A stretch of 64,000 nt of DNA from Bacillota bacterium (GCA_023390555.1 JAEWCQ010000025.1:1-64000); one strand, 5' to 3'. Positions 17,455 through 27,892 are shown, counted from the stretch's first letter. A program made the numbers and translations. Notes: generated by a model not told the origin, from the letters alone.

Positions 17455-20292
17455 TTATAGATCAAGATATTTTTTTACATATTTTCCGGTATAGGATTCC
17501 GGTATTTTCACAATCTCCTCCGGTGTCCCCTCAGCGACCACCATTCCGCCTCCGTCGCCGCCTTCCGGACCCATATCGATAATGTAATCGGCTGTTTTTA
17601 TGACATCGAGGTTGTGTTCAATTACAATAACGGTATTGCCGCCATCGGACAGTCGGCGCAATATCTCAACCAGTTTATCCACATCGGCAAAATGAAGTCC
17701 GGTCGTCGGCTCATCGAGAATATAAATCGTCTTACCAGTACCGCGTTTGCTCAATTCTGTAGCCAGCTTGATACGCTGTGCCTCTCCGCCGGACAGTTCC
17801 GTAGATGGCTGTCCCAGCCGGATATAGGACAATCCGACATCGTAAAGAGTCTGGATCTTGCGCTCTATGGAAGGTACATTCTTAAAAAACTCCAGTGCCT
17901 CTTCCACCGTCATATTCAAAACATCATAAATGCTTTTGCCCTTGTATTTCACATCAAGTGTTTCCCGGTTATAACGTTTCCCCTGGCAGACCTCACAAGG
18001 TACATAGACATCCGGAAGGAAATGCATCTCAATCTTCAAGATACCGTCACCGGAACATGCCTCACATCTTCCGCCCTTTACATTAAAACTGAACCGTCCT
18101 TTCGAATAACCTTTTGCCTTCGCATCCGGTGTGGATGCAAACAGGTCACGAATCATATCAAATACACCGGTATAGGTGGCCGGATTGGAACGCGGGGTTC
18201 TTCCGATTGGAGACTGATCGATATCAATGACCTTGTCCAGCTGCTCGATTCCAACAATCTCATCGTGTCTGCCCGGTATGGTACGTGCACGGTTGAGTTC
18301 TTTTGCCAGACGCTTGTACAGTATCTCATTCGTCAGAGAACTCTTACCGGATCCCGATACACCGGTAATACAGGTCATAATGCCAAGCGGTATTTTAACA
18401 TCTACATTTTTCAGGTTGTTTTCTTTGGCGCCTTTGACTTCCAGATAGCCGGTGGGCGTTCTTCTCACCTCCGGAACCGGAATCTTTTTGCGTCCGCTCA
18501 GATAGGCACCCGTTACGGAGTTCTTATTCTTCATGATCTCCTGTGCCGTACCGGTTGCGATGACTTCTCCACCATGTTCTCCTGCGCCGGGACCGATATC
18601 CACAATATAGTCCGCTGCAAGCATCGTATCCTCATCATGTTCCACGACAATCAGCGTATTGCCGAGATCTTTGAGGTTCTTCAGGGTTGCAATCAGCTTA
18701 TCATTATCCCGCTGATGCAGGCCAATACTCGGCTCATCCAGAATATAAGCAACACCCACGAGACCCGAACCGATCTGTGTGGCAAGACGGATACGCTGTG
18801 CTTCTCCTCCGGAAAGTGTTCCGGTCGCTCTTGCAAGTGAAAGGTAATCCAGCCCCACGTCCATTAAAAAACCGACCCGCGCCTTTATCTCTTTCAGAAC
18901 CTGATCTCCGATCAGCATCTGCTGTCTGCTCAATTCCATATTCTGCAGGAAGGTATGAAGATTCCGAATGGACATCGAGGTCACCTCATAAATATTCCTG
19001 TCACATACGGTAACTGCGAGTGCTTCCTTCTTCAATCGCTGGCCGCCGCAGGTCTTACACGGTGTGATCCGCATAAATTCCTCGTACTGCTGTTTCATCG
19101 TATCGGAACCGGTTTCCCGGTATCTCCGCTCCACATTTTTAATCAGACCCTCAAACGCGACATCATACACGCCTTCACCGCGCTGTCCGCGGTAATGTAC
19201 TTTGACCTCTTTCCCTTCTGTTCCATGGCAAAGTACCCGCTGTACATGTTCCGGCAGATCCCGAAACGGCGTCTCCAGACTGAATTTATATTCTTTGGCC
19301 AGAGCCTGCAGAATCGCATAGGTAAAGCTGGAAGAATCCGTACTGGACTGCCAGCCCGTCACCTGAATGGCTCCTTCCGCTAGACTCAGCTTCTTATCCG
19401 GAATCATCAGCTCCTCATCAAATTCCATCTTATAACCGAGACCAAAGCAGTCCGGGCAGGCTCCAAACGGATTGTTAAACGAAAAACTGCGCGGTTCGAT
19501 CTCATCAATGCTGATCCCGCAGTCCGGACAGGAGAAACTCTGTGAAAACTGTATCGGCTCTCCATCGATTACGTCTACCGTCAGCAGACCTTCCGCAAGA
19601 TCAAGCACACTTTCAATGGAATCGGTCAGACGTTTCTCGATGCCTTTTTTTATTACAAGACGGTCTACCACAATATCGATATTGTGTTTCTTATTCTTAT
19701 CCAGAGAAATGGTCTCTGTCAGCTCATAGGTACTGCCGTCAACCTGTACGCGCACGTATCCGCTTCGCTTCGCCTGTTCAAAAAGCTTCTCATGTTGTCC
19801 TTTTCTGCCCCGAACTACCGGTGCCAGCAGCTGGATCTTGGTTTTTTCCGGCAGTGTCATAATCTGGTCCACCATCTGGTCCACACTCTGCTTTTTGATC
19901 TCTTTTCCGCACTTCGGACAATGCGGTATTCCAATCCTCGCATAGAGAAGACGGAAATAATCGTAGATCTCCGTCACCGTTCCCACTGTAGAACGCGGAT
20001 TGCGGTTCGTCGATTTCTGATCGATGGATATTGCGGGAGAGAGACCCTCTATCTTCTCCACATTCGGCTTCTCCATCTGCCCAAGGAACTGTCTTGCATA
20101 AGAGGAAAGGGATTCCATATATCTTCTCTGCCCTTCTGCATAAATCGTGTCAAATGCAAGCGAAGATTTACCCGATCCGCTCAATCCCGTCAGTACGACA
20201 AATTCATCTCTCGGAATATCGAGATCGATATTTTTCAAATTGTGTTCATTGGCTCCTCTGATTTTAATGTATTTTCGTTCTTTCTTTGCCAT
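17455..20292 (-). CDS. uvrA: UvrA, DNA damage recognition ATPase
   Basis: A 945-residue ABC-type ATPase that finds bulky DNA lesions and loads UvrB. Walker A motifs GLSGSGKSS (near residue 36) and GVSGSGKSS (near 645), signature motifs LSGGEAQRI in both halves, and zinc modules with CPKC, CPDC and CEAC...CEVC pairs are all present. It starts three bases after the uvrB stop, so the pair forms one operon in the common Firmicute order uvrB-uvrA. Confidence 0.98.
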   Translation of the reverse strand: MAKKERKYIKIRGANEHNLKNIDLDIPRDEFVVLTGLSGSGKSSLAFDTIYAEGQRRYMESLSSYARQFLGQMEKPNVEKIEGLSPAISIDQKSTNRNPRSTVGTVTEIYDYFRLLYARIGIPHCPKCGKEIKKQSVDQMVDQIMTLPEKTKIQLLAPVVRGRKGQHEKLFEQAKRSGYVRVQVDGSTYELTETISLDKNKKHNIDIVVDRLVIKKGIEKRLTDSIESVLDLAEGLLTVDVIDGEPIQFSQSFSCPDCGISIDEIEPRSFSFNNPFGACPDCFGLGYKMEFDEELMIPDKKLSLAEGAIQVTGWQSSTDSSSFTYAILQALAKEYKFSLETPFRDLPEHVQRVLCHGTEGKEVKVHYRGQRGEGVYDVAFEGLIKNVERRYRETGSDTMKQQYEEFMRITPCKTCGGQRLKKEALAVTVCDRNIYEVTSMSIRNLHTFLQNMELSRQQMLIGDQVLKEIKARVGFLMDVGLDYLSLARATGTLSGGEAQRIRLATQIGSGLVGVAYILDEPSIGLHQRDNDKLIATLKNLKDLGNTLIVVEHDEDTMLAADYIVDIGPGAGEHGGEVIATGTAQEIMKNKNSVTGAYLSGRKKIPVPEVRRTPTGYLEVKGAKENNLKNVDVKIPLGIMTCITGVSGSGKSSLTNEILYKRLAKELNRARTIPGRHDEIVGIEQLDKVIDIDQSPIGRTPRSNPATYTGVFDMIRDLFASTPDAKAKGYSKGRFSFNVKGGRCEACSGDGILKIEMHFLPDVYVPCEVCQGKRYNRETLDVKYKGKSIYDVLNMTVEEALEFFKNVPSIERKIQTLYDVGLSYIRLGQPSTELSGGEAQRIKLATELSKRGTGKTIYILDEPTTGLHFADVDKLVEILRRLSDGGNTVIVIEHNLDVIKTADYIIDMGPEGGDGGGMVVAEGTPEEIVKIPESYTGKYVKKYLDL

Positions 20293-20295
20293 TTT

Positions 20296-22281
20296 CTACT
20301 CCGTATCTCTTAACATGTTTTTCAATTCAACCATTTTATCACGATATTCCGCAGCCGCCTCAAAGTTCAGTTCTGCCGCAGCTTTATTCATCTTCTTCTG
20401 AATATCGGCAACCAGTTTCTCCAGTTCCTGTCTGCTCATGGATTCCGGATCTTTACTGAATTCCATCTCACTCTTGGCCACTTTCTTGGAAATACTGATC
20501 AGCTCCCGCACAGACTTTTGAATCGTCTGCGGAGTAATGCCATGCTCCTCATTATATTTTTGCTGAATCGCTCTTCTTCGCTCAGTCTCTTCCATTGCGA
20601 CCCGCATGGAATCTGTCATCTTGTCCGCATACATGATAACATGACCCTCCGCATTACGGGCAGCACGTCCAATCGTCTGGATCAGGGATGTCTCGGAACG
20701 CAGGAACCCCTCTTTATCCGCATCCAGAATGGCAACCAGCGTAATTTCCGGGATGTCCAGTCCTTCCCGCAGCAGATTGATTCCGACCAGTACATCAAAC
20801 ACATCCAGACGCAGATCCCGGATAATCTCCGCTCTCTCGAGTGTATCAATATCCGAATGCAGATATTTGATACGGATACCAATCTCCCGCATATAATCGG
20901 TAAGATCTTCCGCCATCTTCTTCGTCAGTGTCGTAATCATGATCTTATGTCCCGCTTTGGTCTCTTTATTCACCTCGCCGACCAGATCATCGATCTGCCC
21001 CTCCACCGGACGCACCTCCACTCGCGGGTCCAGCAGACCGGTCGGGCGGATAATCTGCTCCGTACGAAGCAGTTCATGCTCCTGCTCATAGACATTCGGC
21101 GTAGCGGAAACAAACAGCATCTGGTCGATCTTGCCCTCAAATTCTTCAAAATTGAGCGGGCGGTTATCTCGCGCCGACGGAAGGCGGAAGCCAAAGTCCA
21201 CCAGTGTCTTTTTCCTCGACTGATCTCCCGCATACATTCCCCGCACCTGAGGGACTGTAATATGAGACTCATCCACAATGATCAGAAAATCATCCTTGAA
21301 ATAATCCATCAGTGTAAGCGGGGTTGCACCCGGTGCAAGTCCGGCAAGATGTCTGGAATAATTCTCGATGCCGCTGCAAAATCCCGTTTCCCGCAGCATC
21401 TCAATGTCAAAATTGGTACGTTCCGAAATCCGCTGGGCTTCCAGAAGCTTGTCCTCTCCTTTGAAATAACGTACCCTCTCTTCCAGCTCCTTCTCGATAT
21501 CCACGCAGGCTCTGTTGATCTTTTCCTGCGGAACCACATAATGCGATGCCGGAAAGATACCGATATGCTCCAACTCGCATTTGATCTCTCCGGTCAGAAC
21601 TGCAATCTCGGTAATCCGCTCAATCTCATCTCCAAAAAACTCCACACGGACAGCCGTGTCATCCCGGTCCGCCGGAAAAACTTCCACCACATCTCCGCGT
21701 ACCCGGAAGGTACCGCGCGTAAAGTCCATGTCATTTCTCGTATACTGAATATCAATCAGGGAACGGATCACGTCATCCCGGTCCTTTTCCATGCCGGGAC
21801 GCAGGGAAACCATCATACCCAGAAAATCTTCCGGGCTTCCCAAACCGTAAATGCAGGATACACTGGACACCACAATCACATCCTTGCGTTCTGCCAGTGC
21901 AGCCGTTGCCGAAAGGCGCAGTTTATCGATTTCCTCGTTGATCGCCGAGTCCTTGGCAATATAGGTATCGGTAGAAGGCACATAGGCTTCCGGCTGATAG
22001 TAATCATAATACGACACAAAATATTCCACTGCATTCTCCGGAAAAAAATCCTTGAACTCCCCATATAACTGCGCCGCCAATGTCTTGTTATGCGATATGA
22101 TCAGCGTCGGTTTCTGCAGCTGTTCAATCACATTCGCCATGGTAAAGGTCTTACCGGAACCGGTCACGCCCAACAGCGTTTCAAACTGATTCCCTTCCCG
22201 AAATCCCTTTACAAGTTCCGCGATTGCCTGCGGCTGGTCGCCTGTCGGCTTATAGTTTGATACTAACTTAAAATGATCCAT
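20296..22281 (-). CDS. uvrB: UvrB, excinuclease subunit B
   Basis: A 661-residue helicase-fold protein of nucleotide excision repair. Walker A GVTGSGKTFT is near residue 40, the beta-hairpin tyrosines (VSYYDYYQPEAY) near 92, the DESH box near 325, and the C-terminal UVR coiled coil near 620-655. The ATG at 22281 is chosen because AAAGGAGGTG lies ten bases upstream; an earlier ATG at 22323 lacks a site. Transcribed with uvrA. Confidence 0.98.
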   Translation of the reverse strand: MDHFKLVSNYKPTGDQPQAIAELVKGFREGNQFETLLGVTGSGKTFTMANVIEQLQKPTLIISHNKTLAAQLYGEFKDFFPENAVEYFVSYYDYYQPEAYVPSTDTYIAKDSAINEEIDKLRLSATAALAERKDVIVVSSVSCIYGLGSPEDFLGMMVSLRPGMEKDRDDVIRSLIDIQYTRNDMDFTRGTFRVRGDVVEVFPADRDDTAVRVEFFGDEIERITEIAVLTGEIKCELEHIGIFPASHYVVPQEKINRACVDIEKELEERVRYFKGEDKLLEAQRISERTNFDIEMLRETGFCSGIENYSRHLAGLAPGATPLTLMDYFKDDFLIIVDESHITVPQVRGMYAGDQSRKKTLVDFGFRLPSARDNRPLNFEEFEGKIDQMLFVSATPNVYEQEHELLRTEQIIRPTGLLDPRVEVRPVEGQIDDLVGEVNKETKAGHKIMITTLTKKMAEDLTDYMREIGIRIKYLHSDIDTLERAEIIRDLRLDVFDVLVGINLLREGLDIPEITLVAILDADKEGFLRSETSLIQTIGRAARNAEGHVIMYADKMTDSMRVAMEETERRRAIQQKYNEEHGITPQTIQKSVRELISISKKVAKSEMEFSKDPESMSRQELEKLVADIQKKMNKAAAELNFEAAAEYRDKMVELKNMLRDTE

Positions 22282-22404
22282 ATGCGCTATGCACCTCCTT
22301 TGGATGCAAAATCCGTTCGTCATGACGTCAAATTATCTTTTACACAAATTACAGCTCTGATTATAGCACAGTCCCTTCCGCTTTGCAAACAGATGTTCGT
22401 ACTT

Positions 22405-23463
22405 TTATCCACGGGACTGCGGATTCCGCTTGCCGGACAGACGGACGGACTCCCTTTCCACCATTTCCACTCCGATCACCGCGTTTTCCGTCAGGCATTC
22501 CTTGTGTGCAATCCGGTAGATGATTCGCTGTACCGCGCGTTTACCCATCATCTCCTTGTTTACATTGACGGTGGTCAGCTTCGGTCTTATCTTTTCGCAC
22601 ATATCTATATTGTCAAATCCAATCAGCGAAATATCCTCCGGAATACGATATTCCATTTCCTGCAGCGCAATCATAAGGCTGATTGCCGCTTTATCATTGG
22701 AGCAGATAAACACCTGCGGGAGTCTTCCTTTTTGTTTGACAACATTGGCTATTTTCCGGTTGTCATTGTTTAAAACAGCTTCCTCGATTCCCTGTGTAAT
22801 CGAATACTGATCGACATAGTCCTGCAATGTCTCCCTGATACAGGCTCCGCCAAATTCTCCCAATGCTTCTTTATATCCCCAAAACCGTTCTTTTATACTC
22901 AGGGAATAAGACAATTCTCCGAAAAAACCGATTTCCTGAAATCCTTTTTCCAGAAGATACTTGGTAACAATGAATCCACCCAGTTTATTGTCCGTCAGTA
23001 TACTGTCTATATTTTTTGTCAGAGAGGCATGATCCGCAAGAACAATCGGAATCCGGTATCTCTGGAGCTTTTCTATATTTTCGTCGCTGATCTTTCCGAT
23101 AATGATAATACCGGATACTCTATGCTCCTCAATCATTTTCGGAATCTCCAGCTTCTCATCATCAAAGAAATTCATCAAAGCGTCGTAGCCGTTTTTTCTT
23201 GCCTCTTCCACCACCGCATACAGCACCCTTCCATAAAAATTCGTGTCGTCCGAATATTTTTTCTGCGTCATAACACATAGATTTGTTCTGGAAAAGGTTT
23301 TGATGAATTTTTCTTTTGTCTCCAAATATCCCAGTTCTTCCGCGGTATGCAGAATCTTGATCCGCAGATCTTCGCTGACTCCGGATTTATTGTTCAATGC
23401 AAGAGATACCGCATTCACAGATACATGATGCATTTCCGCTATCTGTTTCATCGTGACTTTCAT
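22405..23463 (-). CDS. LacI-family repressor for the adjacent glycan operon
   Basis: A 352-residue transcription factor. The N-terminal helix-turn-helix is TMKQIAEMHHVSVNAVSLAL, followed by a hinge and a sugar-binding domain with the C-terminal signature SLIGFDN. It lies directly after the GH130 gene on the same strand behind a short hairpin, and has a perfect 18-base palindrome just upstream of its start, so it is probably autoregulated and controls the importer-phosphorylase operon. The ligand is probably a manno-oligosaccharide; that is inference from the GH130 neighbour. Confidence 0.9.
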   Translation of the reverse strand: MKVTMKQIAEMHHVSVNAVSLALNNKSGVSEDLRIKILHTAEELGYLETKEKFIKTFSRTNLCVMTQKKYSDDTNFYGRVLYAVVEEARKNGYDALMNFFDDEKLEIPKMIEEHRVSGIIIIGKISDENIEKLQRYRIPIVLADHASLTKNIDSILTDNKLGGFIVTKYLLEKGFQEIGFFGELSYSLSIKERFWGYKEALGEFGGACIRETLQDYVDQYSITQGIEEAVLNNDNRKIANVVKQKGRLPQVFICSNDKAAISLMIALQEMEYRIPEDISLIGFDNIDMCEKIRPKLTTVNVNKEMMGKRAVQRIIYRIAHKECLTENAVIGVEMVERESVRLSGKRNPQSRG

Positions 23464-23481
23464 CCGTTTTCCTCACTTTCG

Positions 23482-23499
23482 TATTTCTATATAGAAATA
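23482..23499. promoter_or_regulatory. Perfect palindrome upstream of lacI-type gene
   Basis: TATTTCTATATAGAAATA reads the same on both strands and lies 19 bases before the repressor ATG. It is a plausible operator for autoregulation, although it lacks the central CG common in LacI operators. Confidence 0.5.
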
Positions 23500-23529
23500 A
23501 AGACCATCATATCACAATCGACGGTCTTT
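23499..23529 (-). terminator. Hairpin after GH130 gene
   Basis: AAAGACC (23499-23505) and GGTCTTT (23523-23529) pair with a 17-base loop and are followed on the minus strand by ATTTC. It is a weak terminator, allowing some read-through into the repressor gene. Confidence 0.45.
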
Positions 23530-23544
23530 ACAAGATTTCTTTTT

Positions 23545-24648
23545 CTATTCCACACCCAGATGACGATAGATGTCAGCCAGTGTTATATCAGCAAGACAAA
23601 CACTGTCATCCGATGCTCCATAATATAGTTTCAACAAGTCTTTTTCTAATATACATCCGCAGGAAAATACCACCTGTCCGAAAAAGCCCTGACACTCATA
23701 AGGTGCTTCCGGTTCCAAAAGCGGTGTTTCCGACTTTGCTATGATTTTCGCCGGATTCTCCAGATCGAGCAAAAATGCACCGAGACAGTAACGATCATTG
23801 GAATCCGCGGCATGATAGATTTTCAGCCAGCCTTTTTCCGTACGGACGGGCGGGGCGCCTCCTCCGATCCTGCCGTTCTCCCATCCGCATTCGGACACGC
23901 CGCAAAAATGCTGATGTTTTCCCCAATGTACCAGATCCTCCGATTCGGAAAGCCAGATATCCGGTGTTCCGATTGCTTTTGGGACCGGACGGTTGAACGC
24001 GTAGAATTTTCCGTTTATTTTCTCCGGGAAAATCGTGACATCCTTATTCTCCGGAAGAAAAATGATTCCCTTTCTCTCATAGTTCTGAAAATCCTTTGTC
24101 ATGATCAGTGCGGTTGCAGCACCATTCGGTGAGACGGCCGTATAATTAATGTAATACGTATCATCCAGCTGTGTAATTCGCGGATCCTCCATGCCCCAGC
24201 ACTCTTCCTCCGCATTCGGCATGATGGTCGGATGCGCATCCAGCTCAAAATGTACCCCGTCTTTGGATCTTGCAATCCGCAGATGTGAGAGTGTTGTCAG
24301 ATAAACAACATTTGTATTTGCGTTTTTTCCCTTTGTGATGGTGCGGGCATCCTCAAAGCACAATTCGGGATGCTCAGTTTTCACAAGCGAAACCGTTTGA
24401 AAATCGTTGATCCCGCCTTTTTGCACCACAACCGGAAAGCTGACCGTCTCCTCATCTTCACAGGATACGGCTTCTGCCACCCTGCACAGTAAAATATATT
24501 CATCTTTATATTTTGTCGCTCCGCAGTTAAAAATACCCTTTACCGTAAAATTCTTGGAAGACGGTTTTACGTCTTCAATCTGAAGCAGCGGATTTTCACT
24601 GCATCTTGCGATATTCGCCCTGCGTTTGCATTCAGTTTTATTTTTCAT
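23545..24648 (-). CDS. GH130 family beta-mannoside phosphorylase-like enzyme
   Basis: A 367-residue five-bladed beta-propeller enzyme. GH130 members cleave beta-mannosides with phosphate to give mannose-1-phosphate, or hydrolyse beta-1,2-mannosides. The catalytic region GMEDPRI near residue 150 contains the general-acid Asp of the family, and NRP and GGGAPPV blocks are at the expected places. No signal peptide is present, so it acts on imported oligosaccharides. It lies ten bases after the second permease gene. Which linkage it cleaves cannot be read from the sequence. Confidence 0.87.
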   Translation of the reverse strand: MKNKTECKRRANIARCSENPLLQIEDVKPSSKNFTVKGIFNCGATKYKDEYILLCRVAEAVSCEDEETVSFPVVVQKGGINDFQTVSLVKTEHPELCFEDARTITKGKNANTNVVYLTTLSHLRIARSKDGVHFELDAHPTIMPNAEEECWGMEDPRITQLDDTYYINYTAVSPNGAATALIMTKDFQNYERKGIIFLPENKDVTIFPEKINGKFYAFNRPVPKAIGTPDIWLSESEDLVHWGKHQHFCGVSECGWENGRIGGGAPPVRTEKGWLKIYHAADSNDRYCLGAFLLDLENPAKIIAKSETPLLEPEAPYECQGFFGQVVFSCGCILEKDLLKLYYGASDDSVCLADITLADIYRHLGVE

Positions 24649-24658
24649 ATCATACCAC

Positions 24659-25498
24659 CTATTTCAACATAAAATTAATTCCTTCTTTAAAATGCTTCGA
24701 GAAACACAGGAATAACAGGATCACAGGGAGTGTCAGCACAACAGAGGCTGCGTACATGGCACCCGGCACCGTGGAGTTCTGATTAAACTGTGTGGAAATC
24801 ATCACATTTAAAGTCTGTATTTTCACATCCGGCGCCACCAGCATATCCCACATCAATTCATTCCACCTTGTCATAAATACCGACAAAAATACAATAATAC
24901 TGATTGATTTTGTTGACGGAAGCGCAATTTTCAGCAATATCTTAAAGTCACTTGCCCCGTCGATTTTCGCTGCCTCAAAAACAGCGGACGGTACGGTCTT
25001 GAAATAATTAATGTACATAAAGATTCCCCAGATTGAGATAACCAAAGGAAGAATCATTCCCAGATAATGGTTTGCCAGCGGACGGATCAGCATATAGCGC
25101 GGCACCAGTAAAATTATGACCGGGAAAAACATCTGAAACAGTAAAGAGGAGTATATGACCCTCTTGCCTCTGTACTTCATATGGGTCGCAGCATATCCGG
25201 TCATCAGACCGACAATGACGGAAACGGCAGCTGTCGGCACCGATACGACAAAAGAATTCAATAGCGCCCGGATCCACTGAAACGCATCCGAAGATCCTGA
25301 TCCGCTGCCGCCGAGCAGATATTTATAACTGTCCAGTGAAAACGCGGTTGGCAGCAGTTCCTTATCCACCATCTTCCACGGAAGTAAAGATTGTAACACC
25401 ATATAATAATACGGAAACAGTGACAGCAGAAGTAATGCGATTGTCAATATACATAATATCCATGTCCCGACAGACATTTTCTTTTTTCTATGTCCCAT
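24659..25498 (-). CDS. Sugar ABC importer permease, MalG type
   Basis: A 279-residue carbohydrate uptake permease with six membrane helices and the EAA loop motif (FEAAKIDGASDFKILLKIALP near residues 172-192) that docks with an ATPase. No ATPase gene is in the operon, so a shared MsmK/UgpC-type ATPase elsewhere must drive it, as is common in Lachnospiraceae. AGGAGG lies five bases upstream. It is nine bases from the partner permease. Confidence 0.93.
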   Translation of the reverse strand: MGHRKKKMSVGTWILCILTIALLLLSLFPYYYMVLQSLLPWKMVDKELLPTAFSLDSYKYLLGGSGSGSSDAFQWIRALLNSFVVSVPTAAVSVIVGLMTGYAATHMKYRGKRVIYSSLLFQMFFPVIILLVPRYMLIRPLANHYLGMILPLVISIWGIFMYINYFKTVPSAVFEAAKIDGASDFKILLKIALPSTKSISIIVFLSVFMTRWNELMWDMLVAPDVKIQTLNVMISTQFNQNSTVPGAMYAASVVLTLPVILLFLCFSKHFKEGINFMLK

Positions 25499-25507
25499 AC
25501 TCTCCTC

Positions 25508-26419
25508 CTACCATCCATATTTTCGATTCAGTTTATTCATGACCCAGGTGATAAGCTGAATGACCACAAATATCTGCACCGCATTTGCAATTGCCATTGC
25601 TGCACCATAGCCGGAACGGAAGCTCACAAAGGAAGCATTATAAATCTCCAGCTGCCAGGTCGTAGTCGAAAGCGAAGGTCCTCCGCCCGTCAGTAAGAAC
25701 GGCTCGGAAAATATCTGGAACGACAATCCTGCCGCAAGTACAATGACCGAGGTCAGAGTCGGTGTAATCATCGGCAATGTAATGTGCATTAATTTTTTGA
25801 TACCGGTACAGCCGTCAATCATCGCCGCCTCATACACATCCTCTGATACGGATTCAATTCCCGAAAGAACAAACAGTGCATAGTATCCTGCCATCTTCCA
25901 GACGATCATGAAGATAATAATTCCAAATGCAGCCTTGCTCTGCAGCCAGTTGACATCCAGATTGCATTTCTCTCTCAAAAAGGTACTGAGTGCGGAATTA
26001 TAGCTAAACAGATATTTGACCATAACGGAAGTAGAGACTCCGGAAGTCAGATACGGAATGAAAAACATGACCGCTGCAAATCCCTTTAATTTATCCGGAA
26101 GTTTTGAAACCATAAGTGCGATTCCCACGCCGAAGATAAAACACAAAACAACAATGGGGACCAGATAACGCAGGGAGTTCCAGAATGCGGCCTGTACCTT
26201 TTCATCTGAAAACAGTGCCATGAAGTTTTCCAATTTCACAAAATGATAATCCGGAGACATTAAGTTCCAGTCTGTTACCGAGAGCCAAAGCGCCCATCCC
26301 AATGGCAAAAACAAAAATACAATCGAATATACGATATAGGGTGTGTTAAATACCCACGGCATCCAGTTTCGGGCTTTTTGGTTCTTTACACAACCGGTTT
26401 GAACCATTGCTTTTCTCAT
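25508..26419 (-). CDS. Sugar ABC importer permease, MalF type
   Basis: A 303-residue permease with six membrane helices, and the EAA motif EAAMIDGCTGIKKLMHITLP near residues 197-216. It pairs with the MalG-type permease that follows. It lies 60 bases after the binding-protein stop, and AAAGGAAG lies seven bases upstream of its ATG. It is part of the glycan importer operon. Confidence 0.93.
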   Translation of the reverse strand: MRKAMVQTGCVKNQKARNWMPWVFNTPYIVYSIVFLFLPLGWALWLSVTDWNLMSPDYHFVKLENFMALFSDEKVQAAFWNSLRYLVPIVVLCFIFGVGIALMVSKLPDKLKGFAAVMFFIPYLTSGVSTSVMVKYLFSYNSALSTFLREKCNLDVNWLQSKAAFGIIIFMIVWKMAGYYALFVLSGIESVSEDVYEAAMIDGCTGIKKLMHITLPMITPTLTSVIVLAAGLSFQIFSEPFLLTGGGPSLSTTTWQLEIYNASFVSFRSGYGAAMAIANAVQIFVVIQLITWVMNKLNRKYGW

Positions 26420-26479
26420 TATTCTGCTTCCTTTCCAATCGGTATCTGCACTGAGGTAAGTGCAGATACCGTTAAAACA

Positions 26480-27892
26480 CTATTCCAGATTACCTGCCGA
26501 TTTCATTGCATCCATCGCTGCATCCACATAGTTTGATACGTCCGGATTTTCATTGATGCCGGAGGACGAAAGCACCTCATTTACAAATGGGATGACTGCT
26601 TTTTCGCCCAAGGCGGTCATAATATCTCCAACCTTGTCATTCGCCATTCCCGGAATACCGTCTGCCACATACGTACTGATATCTTTCATCGCAGGGTTTT
26701 CGTTAAAGTAATCGGTGAGATCCGCATTGGTTTCCAGATCGCCTCTTACCGGAAGCATGGAAGTTGCCTTCAGCCAGTCGATATCTACCGTATCTTTTCC
26801 GTCGCCCAGAAATACATATTTCAGAAATTCGATTGCACCCTGATGCTGTTCATCGGATATCGCATCATTTTTATATAGTACAATTCCTTTTGAATCTGCA
26901 TAGTTATAATGCGTATCGCCTTCGTTTTCCACTAAAGTAGGACCGAATACATAATCTCCGTCTAAACCGTATTTCTTACCGGCTGCATCATTTGCGGAAA
27001 CCTCCCAAGGAAGTCCCTCACCCATAACTACCGGAACGGTTTCCTGCTGCCATATGCTGTCGATCGTACCGGTCAGCAGCGAATTTCCCATTTTGCCGTA
27101 GAATTCAAATACCTTTGTCAATGCTTCCTTGTCCGCTGTCAGCTTCGTTCCGTCGACCAGCGGTGTACCCTGTGAAAATGCATCATACGGGGATTCAATG
27201 TCAAACCATCTTTCCCAATAGTTTGCGGAGTTCAAAAGTTCGGCACGGTACATAAAATGAGTAATTCCGTCATCCTTTAATTCGGACTGTTTCTCCTGAT
27301 ATGCACTGAGCAATGCGTCAAAATCATCCATCGTCTGCGGAACTTCTGTGATTCCAAGTTCTTTTAATGCTTTGCTGTTATAGCAATAGGTGATTGGATT
27401 CACATACAGTGGAATAACATACTGAGCTCCGTCAATTGCCCAGCCTTCCATTACTTTACTGATCTGTCGCTCATTTACGATATCCGCATACCAGTCTTCT
27501 TGACTGATGTCATATACTGCCTGTGAATTTGCCAGCGTATTGGCAAAACCACGATTGATATTTTCCGAAATGGCCGGTACGGTTCCGGTCGCGATCGCAT
27601 TCTGGATTCCGGCTTCCGATGACGGCTGCGCCGGCATCATCTGCACCTTTACCTCGACCTTTTTTCCATCCAGTTCCACACCGCTCGCATTGAATCGCTC
27701 TGCATAAGCCGACCAGAAATCGAGATTGTACTGCTCCGGTGCCGTCCAGAATTCAACGGTAATGGTTCCCCCACTGGCTGTTTTTTCCGTATCCCCCGTC
27801 TTTACAGAATCAGAATTTGAACTTCCGCACCCTGTAAACAAAGCAGCTGCCGTTGTCAGAGCCAACAGACAAGCTATGATTCTTTTTTTCAT
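26480..27892 (-). CDS. Sugar ABC importer binding lipoprotein
   Basis: A 470-residue extracellular solute-binding protein of family 1. The signal peptide ends in FTGC with Cys22 as lipid site, followed by a Ser/Asp/Thr-rich linker and the fold start ITVEFWTAPEQ. The ATG at 27892 is chosen because GGAGGG lies eight bases upstream; an ATG 24 bases earlier has no site. It is the first gene of the operon with two permeases, GH130 and the LacI regulator, so the ligand is probably a mannoside. Confidence 0.93.
   Translation of the reverse strand: MKKRIIACLLALTTAAALFTGCGSSNSDSVKTGDTEKTASGGTITVEFWTAPEQYNLDFWSAYAERFNASGVELDGKKVEVKVQMMPAQPSSEAGIQNAIATGTVPAISENINRGFANTLANSQAVYDISQEDWYADIVNERQISKVMEGWAIDGAQYVIPLYVNPITYCYNSKALKELGITEVPQTMDDFDALLSAYQEKQSELKDDGITHFMYRAELLNSANYWERWFDIESPYDAFSQGTPLVDGTKLTADKEALTKVFEFYGKMGNSLLTGTIDSIWQQETVPVVMGEGLPWEVSANDAAGKKYGLDGDYVFGPTLVENEGDTHYNYADSKGIVLYKNDAISDEQHQGAIEFLKYVFLGDGKDTVDIDWLKATSMLPVRGDLETNADLTDYFNENPAMKDISTYVADGIPGMANDKVGDIMTALGEKAVIPFVNEVLSSSGINENPDVSNYVDAAMDAMKSAGNLE

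Noticed and set aside
17614..18840. 408-codon open frame on the plus strand inside uvrA
   Set aside because: It is exactly antisense to the ABC core of UvrA, has no ribosome site and no family-like motif; a shadow of biased codons.
20518..22068. 516-codon open frame on the plus strand inside uvrB
   Set aside because: Antisense to conserved UvrB motifs; no start signal and no recognisable domain.
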